64,000 nt of DNA. Origin: Rhabditoides inermis (lineage: Eukaryota > Nematoda > Chromadorea > Rhabditida > Rhabditidae). Made by a program: the position numbers and the translations under genes. Position 1 is the stretch's first letter, and the number at the start of each line of letters is the position of its first letter. The DNA lies in assembly GCA_963966185.1 (NCBI GenBank), contig CAWZYM010000329.1:186001-250000 (forward strand), read 5' to 3'. The notes under the pieces were generated by a model. That model worked only from the letters and a program-made list of their open reading frames with translations. It had not been told where the DNA came from and did not search any database. Below, one piece after another: positions 47,812 to 57,780 of the stretch.

Positions 47812-50800
47812 TCAGCTTGCAAGCGCGGAGCCCATCTTTCGCCACAGTGAACGGTCTCGAGCTGCAGTTGCCCACTGCTTGTAGTCGTTCCTGCGCCCAT
47901 AGAACAGTTTTGTATTATTGCGGACAGAATCTGCCCAGCGGGTTGGCGGCCGTCCGGGTTCTCGAGTGACGTTGCGCGGCCTCCAATCGGTAGTCGCCCG
48001 TGTCCATCGCCCGTCCGTCCTCCTTTGTATGTGTCCGGCCCATCTATGTTTGCTGCGCGCCATGTAGGAGGTTGGGTTGGTCAACGCGGATCTTGCCCGC
48101 ATGTCCTCGCTGCTCAGTCCCTCGTCTCGCTGCCGATAGAGTGAGTATCCCAGCATCTGTCGCTCCATTGCGCGGTGTGCGCTCTGGATGCGACCGAGCG
48201 TGGTGGTAGTGTAGGCCCACGTCTCCGAGCCGTAACACAGTGCGTGGAGTACGCACGTGTTGAAGAGGTTCGCTTTGAGGTGTTTGTCGTTCAGCGTGCC
48301 CAGTGTCTCCTTGATGTTGCCAAATGCCGCCCATCCTGCTCTCGTTCTCCTTGCCAGCTCCGAAGTGAGGGTGTTCTTTGCGTTTATGGCCCGTCCGAGG
48401 TAGATGTACTCCTCCACCTCTTCGATTGCCTGGCCGGAAAGATGGATAGTCCCAGCGGCAGCCTGCTCGTTTCGGATGAACTGCGTCTTGCCGATGTTGA
48501 TGCGCAGCCCGGCCTTCTCGCTCTCCGTGTTCAGCTCGTTCAGCATCCGTTCAGCATCTGCCGTGGTCTCGGTGATCAGCACAATGTCGTCAGCGAAGCG
48601 CAGATGGTTCAGCTTCTCTCCGTCCACACGAAGGCCGTAGTCACTCCAGTCAAGTTGGCGGAAGACGACTTCCAGCGCAGCAGTGAAGAGCACCGGGGAG
48701 ACAGTGTCTCCTTGCTTCACACCGCATCGCACAGGGATCTTCAGCTCGTTGGAGAAGAGCTTCAGAAGTAGCTGGTTGTTGTCGTAGCAGTCGGATAGCG
48801 CAGTCAGGTATCCCTCCTCGACGTTGAGCATCTCAAGAGCGCGTAGAAGGAATCCGTGGTCGAGCCGGTCGAACGCCTTCTCGAAGTCGACAAAGGTGAG
48901 CACTAGCGGGGTCTTGTATTCGCGGGCTCTCTCCACGACCTGAGAGACGGTCTGGAGGTGATCGGCGCAGCAGTAGCCGCTCCGGAATCCGGCTTGTTCT
49001 CGTGGTTGTTCGTCTTCCAGAGTCCGTTTCAGCCTGTTCAACAACACCTTGGAATAGGTTTTGTAGAGCAGGCTGAGTAGAGCGATCGGGCGCCAGTTGG
49101 AGATCTTCTCACGGGGTCCTTTCTTCGGGAGTAGTACGAGCCGCGCCTCTCTCCAGCTGTCGGGGATGGGGGTCCCTTCCAGGTGAGTCGAGAACAGGCG
49201 TGCGAGGGCGCGGTGGAAGTTAGTTCCTCCCGCCTTCAGCAGATCGGCCGTGATGTTGTCAGGTCCGGGGGCTCGTCCTTTCGGCATCTGGGAGAGGGCG
49301 TGTCGCACTTCAGATGGGAGTACGGGGGGCACGTTTCCAGGAGTGTAGACCTTCCTCGGGATGAGTAGTCGGTCAGCGTAGAGAGTACTGTAGAAGTCGA
49401 CGGTGGCCTCCTCGATGGCAGGTCGCGCGGTGATCATCTGGTCGTTGATCAGCAATGCCTCCAGCAGGGATCGCTCGGTGGCGAGTCCTCTCTTCGCGAT
49501 TTTGATGCTCCGACGATGCATAGCAGTGTCTCGGAGTATCTCCTCGCGGTACTTCGTCAGATCGTGTTTGAAGGCGGCGCGACACTGGCGGGAGATGATG
49601 ACGAGTTCTAGCAGCCGACTCGGGTCTAGCGCGAGCTTCGCCCTTGTCTTCAGCAGGTCCCTCGTCCTCTCCGACAGTCTCCTTTCCATGTGGTTCGGCC
49701 CGGGAGCAGTTGCGACGGCGGCGGCCTCCTTGAGTGTGTTGAGCAGCTCCTCGTACGTCGGGTTTAGGCCAACGTGGTGTTCAATGTAGGCGTGCGCTGC
49801 ATCAGGGGCAAATAGAGTTGCCGGGTGCCGGGTGCTGTGACGTAGAGGTCGTCGCGGGATACGTAGCCGAGCTCGAAGAAGTCTGTGGTCGCCTCCTATA
49901 GAGAAGGGGGCGACCACGTCGACATCGGCGAGTAGCAGGCGGTTGCTCGTCAGGAAGTGGTCGATCTCGTTGAGCGCTCGTCCGTTGGGCGATCTCCACG
50001 TCCACTTCCTCCGGCTCGGCTTTGAGAAAAAGCTGTTGCCGTGGAAGAGACGGATCTCCTCAATGAAGTCAGTGAGTCGATCGCCCTCCTCGTTCCGCTC
50101 TCCGTATCCGTTCGGCCCCACTCTGAACTCGCCATGCTTGCGAGTTCCGAGCTTGGCGTTGAAGTCGCCGCAGACGATCTTGTAGCGGGCCTTCTCCTCC
50201 TTGTATAGCTTCCGCAGGTCGCAGTAGAACTGCTCCTTCTCGTCTTCCGTCGCAGTGCTGGTCGGCGCGTAGCAGTTGAAGATTGCGACGCGCACGTCAC
50301 CGAACATTAGTGAAAGGTGGGCCAGCCGACTCGATATTACTCTCATCGACTGGATTGCGGACGTAGTTTTACCTGACACCGCAAACCCAACTCCTCCACT
50401 GCCGTTGCGGCAACGTGCTCCCATCACAACTTCCGTCCCGTCTCGTCTTCTCGTCCGCTTCTCTGTTGCCCTCTTCGTCTCCTGTAGGCATATGACGTCC
50501 CACTTGATCTTCTCCAGAGTGTCGAATAGCATCTCCTCCTTGGTAGCCTGGGACAGTCCTTGGCAGTTAAGTGTGCAAACATTGAAGTTCCTTTCCGGTT
50601 TTGTCGACCTCAGCTCCGGTGATTTCTCGCGCCCTGCCCTACCGCTGGATCCCTCGTCGACGGAAGGGAGCGGTTGGGCGCCGGGAACTTGGGCGCATTG
50701 TGATTGCGACTGTCCATAGGGTACATCGAAAGATGTCTTTAGCCATGGATATGACTGGTGGGTGGCTGGCCCTGCCAGAAAGGAGTCCGGCCTAGAGTCC

Positions 50801-50829
50801 GTCTTGTTTCCCGTGTTCAGTTCAGCCAT
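47812..50829 (-). CDS. RTE-type endonuclease / reverse transcriptase polyprotein (1005 aa)
   Basis: The protein nicks target DNA and reverse-transcribes its own RNA from the nick. Residues 1-80 are an unrecognised Ser/Pro-rich leader. Residues 81-320 are an AP-like endonuclease with its conserved residues in place: N88 (TLNCQ), E117 (LQETK), Y187 (NCYAPT), D222 and N224 (GDFNAKLG), D290 (IDHF), and D314-H315 (GGDHR). Residues about 515-790 are the reverse transcriptase: PKGRAPGPDN (516), NWRPIALLS (578), EQAGFRSG (611), catalytic D648 in FVDFEKAFD, GVKQGDTVSP (703), and FADD with D747-D748. The C-terminal part has YLG (810) and the HRWAGHIQRR and GRPPTRWADSV motifs usual in RTE proteins. There is no RNase H or gag-like ORF. 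The start at 50829 is supported by an in-frame TAG 21 nt upstream (50848-50850). The stop TGA is at 47812-47814. Confidence 0.95.
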   Translation of the reverse strand: MAELNTGNKTDSRPDSFLAGPATHQSYPWLKTSFDVPYGQSQSQCAQVPGAQPLPSVDEGSSGRAGREKSPELRSTKPERNFNVCTLNCQGLSQATKEEMLFDTLEKIKWDVICLQETKRATEKRTRRRDGTEVVMGARCRNGSGGVGFAVSGKTTSAIQSMRVISSRLAHLSLMFGDVRVAIFNCYAPTSTATEDEKEQFYCDLRKLYKEEKARYKIVCGDFNAKLGTRKHGEFRVGPNGYGERNEEGDRLTDFIEEIRLFHGNSFFSKPSRRKWTWRSPNGRALNEIDHFLTSNRLLLADVDVVAPFSIGGDHRLLRARLRIPRRPLRHSTRHPATLFAPDAAHAYIEHHVGLNPTYEELLNTLKEAAAVATAPGPNHMERRLSERTRDLLKTRAKLALDPSRLLELVIISRQCRAAFKHDLTKYREEILRDTAMHRRSIKIAKRGLATERSLLEALLINDQMITARPAIEEATVDFYSTLYADRLLIPRKVYTPGNVPPVLPSEVRHALSQMPKGRAPGPDNITADLLKAGGTNFHRALARLFSTHLEGTPIPDSWREARLVLLPKKGPREKISNWRPIALLSLLYKTYSKVLLNRLKRTLEDEQPREQAGFRSGYCCADHLQTVSQVVERAREYKTPLVLTFVDFEKAFDRLDHGFLLRALEMLNVEEGYLTALSDCYDNNQLLLKLFSNELKIPVRCGVKQGDTVSPVLFTAALEVVFRQLDWSDYGLRVDGEKLNHLRFADDIVLITETTADAERMLNELNTESEKAGLRINIGKTQFIRNEQAAAGTIHLSGQAIEEVEEYIYLGRAINAKNTLTSELARRTRAGWAAFGNIKETLGTLNDKHLKANLFNTCVLHALCYGSETWAYTTTTLGRIQSAHRAMERQMLGYSLYRQRDEGLSSEDMRARSALTNPTSYMARSKHRWAGHIQRRTDGRWTRATTDWRPRNVTREPGRPPTRWADSVRNNTKLFYGRRNDYKQWATAARDRSLWRKMGSALAS

Positions 50830-50917
50830 CCGCGGAATGCGAACGGCCTATCCAGCGGCACCAGCGTGAAGGCAAGGGAGACGACCATGCGGAAGTCGCC
50901 CAACGGGAGTCGCCGCC
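50809..50917 (-). ncRNA. HDV-like self-cleaving ribozyme at retrotransposon 5-prime end (predicted)
   Basis: In sense orientation the first G is at 50917. P1 is GGCGGC (50912-50917) with GCCGCT (50854-50859), with a first-pair G-U wobble as in the known family. P3 is GCC (50871-50873) with GGT (50860-50862), enclosing L3 TTCACGCT (50863-50870), which closely resembles known HDV-like and CPEB3 loops. GG follows P1 as needed for P1.1. P4 is CCGTTCGC (50839-50846) with GCGGATGG (50826-50833). J4/2 then starts with CTGA, fitting C-N-R-A. P2 may be TCCCGT (50903-50908) with ACGGGA (50809-50814), with an extra hairpin between P2 and P3; this part is less sure. The ATG at 50829 lies inside P4. In related elements such ribozymes release the RNA 5-prime end from the host transcript. 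Confidence 0.65.
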
Positions 50918-50922
50918 AAAAG

Positions 50923-50937
50923 AAAAGAAGTATAAAT
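50923..50937 (+). repeat. Target-site duplication, right copy
   Basis: Second copy of aaaagaagtataaat. Five extra bases, aaaag (50918-50922), separate it from the predicted ribozyme cleavage point. They may be untemplated additions or element sequence, since the D blocks also have aaaa after gccgcc. Confidence 0.9.
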
Positions 50938-52364
50938 GAAATATAAATGAAGTATAAATGAAGTATAAATTAAGTACAAACGAAGTATAAATGAGGGATA
51001 AATGAAGTATAGGTGAAGTATAAAAGAAGTATAAATGAAGTATAAATGAAGTATGAATGAGGTATAAATGAGGTATAAATGAAGTATACATGAAATATAA
51101 ATGAAGTATAAAAGAAGTAAAAAATGAAGTATAAATAAAGTATAGAAGAAGTAAAAATGAAGTATAAATGAAGTATAAATGAAGTATAAGTGAAGTATAA
51201 ATGAAGTATAAATGAAGTATAAATGAAGTATAAGTGAAATTTAAATGAAGTATAAATGAAGTATAAATGAAGTATAAATGAAGTATAAATGAAGTATAAA
51301 TGAAGTATAAATGAAGTATAAATGAAGTATAAATGAAGTATAAATGAATTATAAAAGAAGTATAAATGAAATATAAATGAAGTATAAATGAAGTATAAAT
51401 GAAGTATAAATGAAGTATAAATAAGGTATAAATGAGGTATAAATGAAGTAAAGGTGAAGTATAAAAGAAGTATAAATGAAGTATAAATGAAGTATGAATG
51501 AGGTATAAATGAGGTATAAATGAAGTATACATGAAATAGAAATGAAGTATAAAAGAAGTATAAATGAAGTATAAATAAAGTATAAAAGAAGTACAAATGA
51601 AGTATAAATGAAGTATACAAGAAGTATAAATGAAGTATAAATGAGGTATAAGTGAAGTATAAAAGAAGTATAAAAGAAGTATAAATGAAGTATAAATGAA
51701 GTATAAATGAAGTATAAATGAAGTATAAATGAAGTATAAATGAAGTATAAATGAAGTATAAATGAAGTATAAATGAAGTATAAATGAGGATTAAATGAAG
51801 TATGAATAAAGTATAAATGAAGTATAAATGAAGTATAAATGAAGTATAAATGAAGTATAAAAGAAGTATAAATGAAGTATAAATGAAGTATAAAAGAAGT
51901 ATAAATGAAGTATAAATGAAGTATAAATGAAGTATAAGTGAAAGATAAATGAAGTATAAATGAAGTATAATTGAAGTATAAATGAAGTATAAATGAAGTA
52001 TAAGTGAAATATAAACGAAGTATAAATGAAGTATAAATGAAGTATAAATGAAGTATAAATGAAGTATAAGTGAAGTATAAAAGAAGTATAATTGAAGTAT
52101 AAATGAAGTATAAATGAAGTATAAATGAAGTATAAATGAAATATAAATGAAGTTAAAATGAAGTATAAAAGAAGTATAAATGAACTATAAATGAAGTATA
52201 AATGAAGTAGAAATGAAGTATAAATGAAGTATAAATGAAGTATAAATGAGGTATAAATGAAGTATAGGTGAAGTATAAAAGAAGTATAAATGAAGTATAA
52301 ATGAAGTATGAATGAGGTATAAATGAGGTATGAATGAAGTATACATGAAAAATAAATGAAGTAT
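50923..52364 (+). repeat. B array, unit 7, part right of the retrotransposon
   Basis: Continues the array exactly where the left part stops. The sequence gaaatataaat through acaaacg and gagggataaat matches 54695 onward and 58532 onward. The marker tgaggattaaatg is near 51785 and the centre to C at 52358-52382. Confidence 0.95.
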
Positions 52365-52375
52365 AAAAGTATAAA

Positions 52376-52842
52376 ATACTTCAATTATACTTCATTTATA
52401 CTTCATTTATCTTTCACCTATACTTCATTTATCTTTCACTTACACTTCATTTATACTTCATTTATACTTCATTTATACTTCTTTTATACTTCTTTTATAC
52501 TTCATTTATACTTCATTTATACTTTATTTATACTTCACTTAAACTTCATTTATACTTCATTTATACTTCAATTATACTTCATTTATACTTCATTTATACT
52601 TCATTTATACTTCATTTATCTTTCACTTATACTTCATTTATACTTCATTTATACTTCATTTATACTTCTTTTATACTTCTTTTATACTTCTTTTATACTT
52701 CTTTTATACTTCATTTATACTTCATTTATACTTCATTTATACTTCATTTATACTTTATTTATACTTCACTTATACTTCATTTATACTTCATTTATACTTC
52801 AATTATACTTCTTTTATACTTCACTTATACTTCATTTATACT
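52376..52842 (-). repeat. C array, unit 7 (467 bp)
   Basis: Inverted 11 bp units; private cacctatacttc near 52418. Confidence 0.95.
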
Positions 52843-52921
52843 GCATTAGGATCGGCGCAAAGCGCCGATCGTTTGGGTCCTACCCAGCGGCGCGCAGAAT
52901 CGCTAGGCCCGGAGGGCCGCC
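52843..52921 (-). ncRNA. HDV-like ribozyme remnant (candidate), D copy 7
   Basis: The base after the P1 GG is changed (GGGTAGG in place of GGATAGG on the minus strand). The helices are unchanged. Confidence 0.38.
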
Positions 52922-53123
52922 AAAATCGCTTGTAAATCATTTAAATAATAATTGTTTCAGAGTTATATCAAGATCTTGTTTCTAAATCGTCCGTTGAACA
53001 ACTATAAACAAAAATAAACTATGAAACAATAGTTTAATACCCAAAAATATGTTCGCTGGTTAGGTCTGCACGTCTGTGAGGTATGCTGCTGGTCGCTGAT
53101 TCGCTGAAAGGCCCGCTCACTAG

Positions 53124-53145
53124 CCCCGCCCCCCGCGCTTATTGG
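53124..53145 (+). promoter_or_regulatory. GC-box plus inverted CCAAT cluster, D copy 7
   Basis: Unchanged from copy 1. Confidence 0.35.
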
Positions 53146-53444
53146 TTCGTGATGCGGAATGTGTGCGGGAGAGCGCGATAATGCGATAATGTGCTCACTG
53201 TTTGTGATTTGCGTCGTCGTTCACGCGCGTTGTTTTGTTGATGTTATTTTTGTTGTTTAAAATACAATTAAAAAAAGAAGAAAATTTCTTCGAAATTCAA
53301 CAAAAGGACATTCATTCTCTTCTGAAAAGTACAAGCGTAAAGTAGCTCTGTTTGGGTTCATCTCAATTCAACAAAAGCACATGCATAAAACTATTATTTC
53401 TACACTAAGCAATAAACACAAACCTGCTCTCTCAAAACGATCAC

Positions 53445-53517
53445 AACCACTATCAGCAACGAAAACCACAACCCACGAAATGTTCGTGGGTTGTGGTTTT
53501 CGTTGCTGATAGTGGTT
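53445..53517. repeat. D/A junction hairpin, perfect 35 bp arms
   Basis: Arms at 53445-53479 and 53483-53517 with loop atg. Confidence 0.95.
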
Positions 53518-54020
53518 CGTGGCGGCTCGTAGCTGTTCGTGGCTGAAGTTACAACTCGTAGATGTTCGTGGATTGTGGTTTTCGTGGCTGATAGATGTTC
53601 GTGGCGACTCGTAGCTGTTTGTGGCTGAAGTTGAAACTCGTAGATGTTCGTTGATTGTGGCTCTCGCGGCTGACAGCTGTTCGTGCCGGCTCGTAGCTGT
53701 TCGTGGCTGACAATGCAACTCGTAGATCTTCGTGGCTGACGTTGCAACTCGTAGATGTTTGTGGATTGTGGTTTTCGCAGCTGATAGCTGTTCGTGGCGG
53801 CTCGTAGCTGTTCGTGGCTGACGTTGCAACTCGTAGATGTTTGTGGATTGTGGTTTTCGCAGCTGTTCGTGGCGGCTCGTAGCTGTTCGTGGCTGACGTT
53901 CAACTCGTAGATGTTCGTGGATTGTGGTATTCGCAGCTGATAGATGTTCGTGGCGGCTCGTAGCTGTTCGTGGCTGACGTTGCAACTCGTAGATGTTCGT
54001 GGATTGTGATTTTCGCAGCT
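53483..54020 (+). repeat. A array, short type (538 bp)
   Basis: Collinear with 86-623; has tgtttgtggattg near 53757, as does the copy at 57243. Confidence 0.95.
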
Positions 54021-56112
54021 AAGTATAAATGAAGTATAAGTGAAGTATAAATAAAGTATAAATTAAGTATAAAAGAAGTATAAAAGAAGTATAAATGAAG
54101 TATAAATGAAGTATAAATGAAGTATAAGTGAAAGATAAATGAAGTATAATTGAAGTATAAATGAAGTATAAATGAAGTATAAGTGAAAGATAAATGAAGT
54201 ATAAATGAAGTATAAGAAGTATAAATGAAGTATAAATGAAGTATAAGTGAAATATAAACGAAGTATAAATGAAGTATAAATGAAGTATAAATGAAGTATA
54301 AATGAAGTATAAATGAAGTATATAAAAGAAGTATAAATGAAATATGTATGAATGAAGTATAATTGAAGTATAAATGAAGTATAAATGAAGTAAAAAAGAA
54401 GTATAAATGAAGTATAAATGAAGTATAAATGAGGTATAAATGAGGTATAAATGAAGTATACATGAAATATAAATGAAGTATAAAAGAAGTATAAATGAAG
54501 TATAAATAAAGTATAAAAGAAGTATAAATGAAGTATAAATGAAGTATACAAGAAGTATAAATGAAGTATAAATGAAGTATAAGTGAAGTATAAAAGAAGT
54601 ATAAATGAAGTTTAAATGAAGTATAAATGAAGTATAAATGAAGTATAAATGAAGTATAAGTGAAGTATAAATGAAGTATAAAAGAAGTATAAATGAAATA
54701 TAAATGAAGTATAAATGAAGTATAAATTAAGTACAAACGAAGTATAAATGAGGGATAAATGAAGTATAGGTGAAGTATAAAAGAAGTATAAATGAAGTAT
54801 AAATGAAGTATGAATGAGGTATAAATGAGGTATAAATGAAGTATACATGAAATATAAATGAAGTATAAAAGAAGTAAAAAAAATGAAGTATAAATAAAGT
54901 ATAAAAGAAGTAAAAATGAAGTATAAATGAAGTATAAATAAAGTATAAGTGAAGTATAAATGAAGTATAAATGAAGTATAAATGAAGTATAAGTGAAATT
55001 TAAATGAAGTATAAATGAAGTATAAATGAAGTATAAATGAAGTATAAATGAAGTATAAATGAAGTATAAATGAAGTATAAATGAAGTATAAATGAAGTAT
55101 AAAAGAAGTATAAATGAAATATAAATGAAGTATAAATGAAGTATAAATGAAGTATAAATAAGGTATAAATGAGGTATAAATGAAGTAAAGGTGAAGTATA
55201 AAAGAAGTATAAATGAAGTATAAATGAAGTATGAATGAGGTATAAATGAGGTATAAATGAAGTATACATGAAATATAAATGAAGTATAAAAGAAGTATAA
55301 ATGAAGTATAAATAAAGTATAAAAGAAGTATAAATGAAGTATAAATGAAGTATAAATGAAGTACACAAGAAGTATAAATGAAGTATAAATGAAGTATAAG
55401 TGAAGTATAAAAGAAGTATAAAAGAAGTATAAATGAAGTATAAATGAAGTATAAATGAAGTATAAATGAAGTATAAATGAAGTATAAATGAAGTATAAAT
55501 GAAGTATAAATGAAGTATAAATGAAGTATAAATGAGGATTAAATGAAGTATGAATAAAGTATAAATGAAGTATAAATGAAGTATAAATGAAGTATAAATG
55601 AAGTATAAAAGAAGTATAAATGAAGTATAAATGAAGTATAAAAGAAGTATAAATGAAGTATAAATGAAGTATAAATGAAGTATAAGTGAAAGATAAATGA
55701 AGTATAAATTAAGTATAATTGAAGTATAAATGAAGTATAAATGAAGTATAAGTGAAATATAAACGAAGTATAAATGAAGTATAAATGAAGTATAAATGAA
55801 GTATAAATGAAGTATAAGTGAAGTATAAAAGAAGTATAATTGAAGTATAAATGAAGTATAAATGAAGTATAAATGAAGTATAAATGAAATATAAATGAAG
55901 TTAAAATGAAGTATAAAAGAAGTATAAATAAACTATAAATGAAGTATAAATGAAGTAGAAATGAAGTATAAATGAAGTATAAATGAAGTATAAATGAGGT
56001 ATAAATGAAGTATAGGTGAAGTATAAAAGAAGTATAAATGAAGTATAAATGAAGTATGAATGAGGTATAAATGAGGTATGAATGAAGTATACATGAAAAA
56101 TAAATGAAGTAT
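54021..56112 (+). repeat. B array, unit 8
   Basis: 11 bp units; contains the empty retrotransposon target site at 54680-54694 and the tgaggattaaatg marker near 55533. Confidence 0.95.
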
Positions 56113-56123
56113 AAAAGTATAAA

Positions 56124-56601
56124 ATACTTCAATTATACTTCATTTATACTTCATTTATCTTTCACTTATACTTCATTTATCTTTCACTTACACTTCATTT
56201 ATACTTCATTTATACTTCATTTATACTTCTTTTATACTTCTTTTATACTTCATTTATACTTCATTTATACTTTATTTATACTTCACTTAAACTTCATTTA
56301 TACTTCATTTATACTTCAATTATACTTCATTTATACTTCATTTATACTTCATTTATACTTCATTTATCTTTCACTTATACTTCATGTATACTTCATTTAT
56401 ACTTCATTTATACTTCTTTTATACTTCTTTTATACTTCTTTTATACTTCTTTTATACTTCTTTTGTACTTCATTTATACTTCATTTATACTTCATTTATA
56501 CTTCATTTATACTTTATTTATACTTCACTTATACTTCATTTATACTTCATTTATACTTCAATTATACTTCTTTTATACTTCACTTATACTTCATTTATAC
56601 T
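56124..56601 (-). repeat. C array, unit 8 (478 bp)
   Basis: Inverted 11 bp units. Confidence 0.95.
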
Positions 56602-56680
56602 GCATTAGGATCGGCGCAAAGCGCCGATCGTTTGGGTCCTATCCAGCGGCGCGCAGAATCGCTAGGCCCGGAGGGCCGCC
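56602..56680 (-). ncRNA. HDV-like ribozyme remnant (candidate), D copy 8
   Basis: As copy 1; minus-strand 5-prime G at 56680. Confidence 0.4.
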
Positions 56681-56882
56681 AAAATCGCTTGTAAATCATT
56701 TAAATAATAATTGTTTCAGAGTTATATCAATATCTTGTTTCTAAATCGTCCGTTGAACAACTATAAACAAAAATAAATTATGAAACAATAGTTTAATACC
56801 CAAAAATATGTTCGCTGGTTAGGTCTGCACGTCTGTGAGGTATGCTGCTGGTCGCTGATTCGCTGAAAGGCCCGCTCACTAG

Positions 56883-56904
56883 CCCCGCCCCCCGCGCTTA
56901 TTGG
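56883..56904 (+). promoter_or_regulatory. GC-box plus inverted CCAAT cluster, D copy 8
   Basis: Unchanged from copy 1. Confidence 0.35.
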
Positions 56905-57204
56905 TTCGTGATGCGGAATGTGTGCGGGAGAGCGCGATAATGCGATAATGTGCTCACTGTTTGTGATTTGCGTCGTCGTTCACGCGCGTTGTTTTGTTGA
57001 TGTTATTTTTGTTGTTTAAAATACAATTAAAAAAAAGAAGAAAATTTCTTCGAAATTCAACAAAAGGACATTCATTCTCTTCTGAAAAGTACAAGCGTAA
57101 AGTAGCTCTGTTTGGGTTCATCTCAATTCAACAAAAGCACATGCATAAAACTATTATTTCTACACTAAGCAATAAACACAAACCTGCTCTCTCAAAACGA
57201 TCAC

Positions 57205-57277
57205 AACCACTATCAGCAACGAAAACCACAACCCACGAAATGTTCGTGGGTTGTGGTTTTCGTTGCTGATAGTGGTT
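57205..57277. repeat. D/A junction hairpin, perfect 35 bp arms
   Basis: Arms at 57205-57239 and 57243-57277 with loop atg. Confidence 0.95.
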
Positions 57278-57780
57278 CGTGGCGGCTCGTAGCTGTTCGT
57301 GGCTGAAGTTACAACTCGTAGATGTTCGTGGATTGTGGTTTTCGTGGCTGATAGATGTTCGTGGCGACTCGTAGCTGTTTGTGGCTGAAGTTGAAACTCG
57401 TAGATGTTCGTTGATTGTGGCTCTCGCGGCTGACAGCTGTTCGTGCCGGCTCGTAGCTGTTCGTGGCTGACAATGCAACTCGTAGATCTTCGTGGCTGAC
57501 GTTGCAACTCGTAGATGTTTGTGGATTGTGGTTTTCGCAGCTGATAGCTGTTCGTGGCGGCTCGTAGCTGTTCGTGGCTGACGTTGCAACTCGTAGATGT
57601 TTGTGGATTGTGGTTTTCGCAGCTGTTCGTGGCGGCTCGTAGCTGTTCGTGGCTGACGTTCAACTCGTAGATGTTCGTGGATTGTGGTATTCGCAGCTGA
57701 TAGATGTTCGTGGCGGCTCGTAGCTGTTCGTGGCTGACGTTGCAACTCGTAGATGTTCGTGGATTGTGATTTTCGCAGCT
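57243..57780 (+). repeat. A array, short type (538 bp)
   Basis: Collinear with the array at 53483. Confidence 0.95.

Larger units (their letters stand above)
47782..50922 (-). mobile_element. Full-length RTE-type non-LTR retrotransposon (3141 bp)
   Basis: The boundaries come from the 15 bp target-site duplication and from three empty paralogous sites that read straight through. In sense orientation the element starts with CTTTTGGCGGC. It then has a probable 5-prime ribozyme, a short 5-prime leader, one ORF with AP endonuclease and reverse transcriptase, and a 30-nt 3-prime region ending in short tandem repeats with no poly(A). One ORF, a very short 3-prime region and a repeat tail fit the RTE clade better than L1, CR1 or R2; the clade call is from architecture and motifs only. 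It is GC-rich against an AT-rich host array. No frameshift or internal stop is present, so it is a recent insertion and may be competent. Confidence 0.93.
52843..53482 (+). repeat. D block, copy 7 (640 bp)
   Basis: Shares ctacccagc and aataaactatg only with the copy at 62730. Confidence 0.88.
56602..57242 (+). repeat. D block, copy 8 (641 bp)
   Basis: Shares tatatcaatatcttg with copy 9. One extra A in the A-tract near 57030 opens a 91-codon frame (56994-57269) seen in no other copy; I do not call it a gene. Confidence 0.88.

Noticed and set aside
48175..50719. Plus-strand frames inside the retrotransposon (198, 147, 128 codons)
   Set aside because: They are antisense shadows of the 1005-codon ORF, without recognisable domains.
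47782..50922. LTR retroelement or R2-type element
   Set aside because: There are no terminal repeats, integrase or protease. The endonuclease is the N-terminal AP type, not a C-terminal restriction-like one, and the target is satellite, not rDNA.
56994..57269. 91-codon frame in D copy 8
   Set aside because: It depends on one extra A in a homopolymer, is closed in the other D copies and ends inside the hairpin.
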